The position numbers and the translations under genes are program-made. Under the pieces are notes generated by a model. It had not been told where the DNA came from, ran no database searches, and worked only from the letters and a program-made list of their open reading frames with translations. A DNA stretch of 15,921 nt from JBMOKU01 sp049324315 (GTDB lineage: Bacteria > Bacillota > Clostridia > Peptostreptococcales > Thermotaleaceae). The stretch covers positions 1 to 15,921 of the forward strand of contig JBMOKU010000020.1 of assembly GCA_049324315.1 (NCBI GenBank), given 5' to 3'. Below, piece by piece: positions 14,337 to 15,921 of the stretch. Position 1 is the first letter of the stretch; every line of letters starts with the position of its first letter.

Positions 14337-14393
14337 CACTCCAGTCAGACAGTTACAAGACAACTGTTTTTCTTTCATCTTAACACTGGAGTG
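14337..14393 (-). promoter_or_regulatory. Hairpin sequestering the yhaM ribosome binding site
   Basis: In the minus-strand transcript CACTCCAGT (14393-14385) pairs perfectly over 9 bp with ACTGGAGTG (14345-14337), enclosing a 39-base loop that itself contains a 6-bp stem ACAGTT/AACTGT (14367-14362 with 14354-14349). The 3' arm carries the CTGGAG ribosome binding site for TTG 14330. The run TTTGCTTT after the stem could alternatively make it a weak attenuator between mnmA and yhaM. Confidence 0.55.
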
Positions 14394-14413
14394 CTTACTG
14401 TGTCAAAGGTTTG

Positions 14414-15511
14414 CTAATTACGATACACCTTATCAATGATTGCCCCTCCCAAACATGCCTCACCATCATAAAATACCACTGCCTGGCCTGGTGTTACTGC
14501 CTTTTGTGGTTTGTCAAATAAAACCCTGCAGGTTCCATGCTGTCCGAAGCTGACCACAACGCCTTGATCCGGCTGACGATATCTAAATTTTGCCGTACAA
14601 TGCAGTGTCGCTGTAGGTACATTCCCACTGACCCAATTCAGATCTGTGGCATCAAGACCGCGACTAAATAACAATGGATTCTCTTCTCCCTGCACCACAT
14701 AAAGGATGTTTTTCTTCAAATCCTTATCAGCCACAAACCAAGGCTCCCCCGTACCTTCCCCGCCAATGCCCAGTCCTTTCCTTTGTCCCAGGGTATAATG
14801 CATAAGCCCTTTATGTCTTCCCTTTAATTCTCCGTCTATGGTCCTGATTTCTCCATCTTGAGCCGGTAAGTAGTTATTTAAAAATTCATCGAAATCCCGC
14901 TCTCCGATAAAGCATATACCTGTACTGTCTTTCTTTTTGGCAGTCTCCAAGCCTGCAGCCAGTGCAATTTCCCTTACTTGAGGCTTATTCAGGTGTCCTA
15001 TGGGGAACAGCGTCTTTGAAAGCTGGTATTGTCCCAACATACATAAGAAATACGTCTGATCTTTACCCTTATCTACGCCTCGAATCAACTGAAACATATC
15101 CTTCGTGTATCGCACCTGTGCATAGTGCCCTGTGGCAAGATAGTCCGCTCCCAGTTTCATGGCATATTCTAAAAAGGCCTTGAACTTGATTTCTTTGTTG
15201 CACATCACATCAGGATTTGGCGTTCGCCCTTTTCTATATTCCTCTAAAAAATACGTAAATACCTTGTCCCAATATTCCTTTACAAAATTAACGGTATAAT
15301 AAGGGATACCTATCTGATCACATACCTTTCGAACATCCTCATAGTCCTTCTCTGCCGTGCAGTTTCCGAATTCGTCCTTCTCCTCCCAGTTTTTCATGAA
15401 GATTCCGGTTACATCATAGCCCTGTTGTTTCAAAAGCAAAGCCGCTACGGAAGAATCTACTCCTCCTGACATGCCAACGATTACCTTTATATCTTTAGGT
15501 TCTTTTACCAT
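14414..15511 (-). CDS. mnmA: tRNA-specific 2-thiouridylase MnmA
   Basis: MnmA adds sulfur to uridine 34 at the wobble position of glutamate, lysine and glutamine tRNAs, using ATP and a persulfide relay from a cysteine desulfurase. The N-terminal ATP-pyrophosphatase loop is GMSGGVDSS (13-21). The catalytic Cys104 is in PNPDVMCNKEIKF and the persulfide-accepting Cys200 in STGICFIGERDF. GHYAQ (128-132) and the C-terminal barrel motif YTLGQRKGLGIGG are also present. At 365 residues it is full length. The ATG at 15511 follows GGAGGTG by 8 bases. It is the first gene of a probable mnmA-yhaM-phospholipase-D-like unit. In many Firmicutes a cysteine desulfurase gene lies just upstream; here the 410 bases upstream are noncoding, so sulfur must come from a gene elsewhere. 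Confidence 0.97.
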   Translation of the reverse strand: MVKEPKDIKVIVGMSGGVDSSVAALLLKQQGYDVTGIFMKNWEEKDEFGNCTAEKDYEDVRKVCDQIGIPYYTVNFVKEYWDKVFTYFLEEYRKGRTPNPDVMCNKEIKFKAFLEYAMKLGADYLATGHYAQVRYTKDMFQLIRGVDKGKDQTYFLCMLGQYQLSKTLFPIGHLNKPQVREIALAAGLETAKKKDSTGICFIGERDFDEFLNNYLPAQDGEIRTIDGELKGRHKGLMHYTLGQRKGLGIGGEGTGEPWFVADKDLKKNILYVVQGEENPLLFSRGLDATDLNWVSGNVPTATLHCTAKFRYRQPDQGVVVSFGQHGTCRVLFDKPQKAVTPGQAVVFYDGEACLGGAIIDKVYRN

Positions 15512-15579
15512 ATTAAAACACCTCCAAAGCCTATTTATTATCTATCAGCTACTTCTATTTATTACACATTTCCATCATA

Positions 15580-15627
15580 AATACACCCATTAATCCATAC
15601 CATATGGAAGAATATAATGGGAGTGTT
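15580..15627. repeat. Imperfect hairpin in the mnmA leader
   Basis: Nested arms cccatta (15586-15592) / taatggg (15615-15621) and tccata (15594-15599) / tatgga (15603-15608) stack almost continuously, with outer pairs extending towards 15580 and 15627. It is about 70 bases before the mnmA start. No strong T-tract follows on the minus strand (TGTATTTATG), so it is either a leader structure or a weak terminator for an upstream gene. Confidence 0.5.
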
Positions 15628-15659
15628 ATTATTTTGTAACCACTTATGACAGTTGAATC

Positions 15660-15687
15660 AATATAATGGAATTAGTACATAATTCAA
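15660..15687 (-). promoter_or_regulatory. Possible mnmA promoter
   Basis: On the minus strand TTGAAT (15687-15682) and TATATT (15665-15660) are 16 bases apart, with four and five matches to consensus. The transcript would include the 15580-15627 hairpin in a leader of about 140 bases. AT-rich DNA makes chance matches likely. Confidence 0.35.
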
Positions 15688-15860
15688 TAATCATAAATCA
15701 TAAAAAAATCACCTAATTTATCCAATCTATCCTCTCCTATCTAATGAAATTTATATCTTAGGAAGTTGTATCAGTGTAGAATAGAGGGTACGTACAATGT
15801 CGTCAACTTAAGATAACAGAATAAAAACCTGTGTTTTTTGCAAAAATACTTGACAAATCC

Positions 15861-15921
15861 AAATCGGCTTCACAATCAGATTGATAGATATTTTCTATAC
15901 TTTCTGATTAGGAGCTGATTT
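15861..15921. repeat. Nested inverted repeats at the window edge
   Basis: Three nested stems share one axis: aaatcggct (15861-15869) with agctgattt (15913-15921, one G-T pair), aatcag (15874-15879) with ctgatt (15904-15909), and ataga (15884-15888) with tctat (15894-15898). A perfect TTGACA stands at 15850-15855 just before it, without a matching -10. The element may continue past the window. Confidence 0.45.

Larger units (their letters stand above)
15512..15921. other. Noncoding region upstream of mnmA, rich in inverted repeats
   Basis: No gene is seen on either strand. It contains an mnmA promoter candidate (15660-15687), a long imperfect hairpin (15580-15627), the repeat aagttg (15763-15768) / caactt (15804-15809) around gtacgtac (15788-15795), an AT hairpin near 15825-15840, and nested inverted repeats at the window edge (15861-15921). 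I find no T-box or known riboswitch core. The neighbouring gene lies beyond the window. Confidence 0.55.

Noticed and set aside
15780..15800. T-box-like gggtacgtac upstream of the window edge
   Set aside because: It lacks the conserved T-box core and any downstream terminator/antiterminator pair.

Overview
The window reads as chromosomal DNA of a low-GC, anaerobic, spore-forming Firmicute, most likely a clostridium in the broad sense, perhaps Alkaliphilus-like. The reasons are strong GGAGG-type ribosome binding sites, TTG and GTG starts, an FMN-riboswitch riboflavin operon in the Bacillus/Clostridium order, a YhaM exoribonuclease, a SleL-type spore cortex enzyme, and a pair of proteins related to the activators of oxygen-sensitive 2-hydroxyacyl-CoA dehydratases. 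The genus is inference.

Layout. Positions 1-499 are the leader of the riboflavin operon: a repeat, a promoter, an FMN riboswitch and its terminator. Positions 500-3952 hold ribD-ribE-ribBA-ribH on the plus strand, a complete route from GTP and ribulose 5-phosphate to riboflavin apart from the phosphatase step. Positions 3953-4126 are packed with short palindromic repeats. Positions 4126-6211 (minus) hold two overlapping genes for CoA-dehydratase-activator-like proteins with no ATPase partner in view. Next come a LysM/GH18 spore-lytic enzyme (6346-7626, minus), a PfkB-family sugar kinase resembling KdgK (7844-8791, minus) and an M19 dipeptidase (9132-10193, minus), each an apparent single-gene unit with its own hairpin terminator or promoter. 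A class-3-like aldehyde dehydrogenase (10424-11839, plus) is divergent from the dipeptidase and converges on a minus-strand set, mnmA (15511-14414), yhaM (14330-13350) and a membrane-anchored phospholipase-D-like protein (13315-11879). They share a bidirectional terminator at 11845-11874. Positions 15512-15921 are noncoding and rich in inverted repeats.

Most genes are ordinary housekeeping or accessory metabolism. No mobile element, CRISPR array, tRNA or rRNA is visible. The most interesting items are the activase-like pair without an ATPase, the phospholipase-D-like protein whose two HKD motifs both lack the Asp, a hairpin in front of yhaM that would bury its ribosome binding site, and a GGGAC...GTCCC palindromic repeat family on both sides of the riboflavin operon, one copy of which abuts the stop codon of an activase-like gene. 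No convincing wholly new system was found; the activase pair is the nearest candidate.
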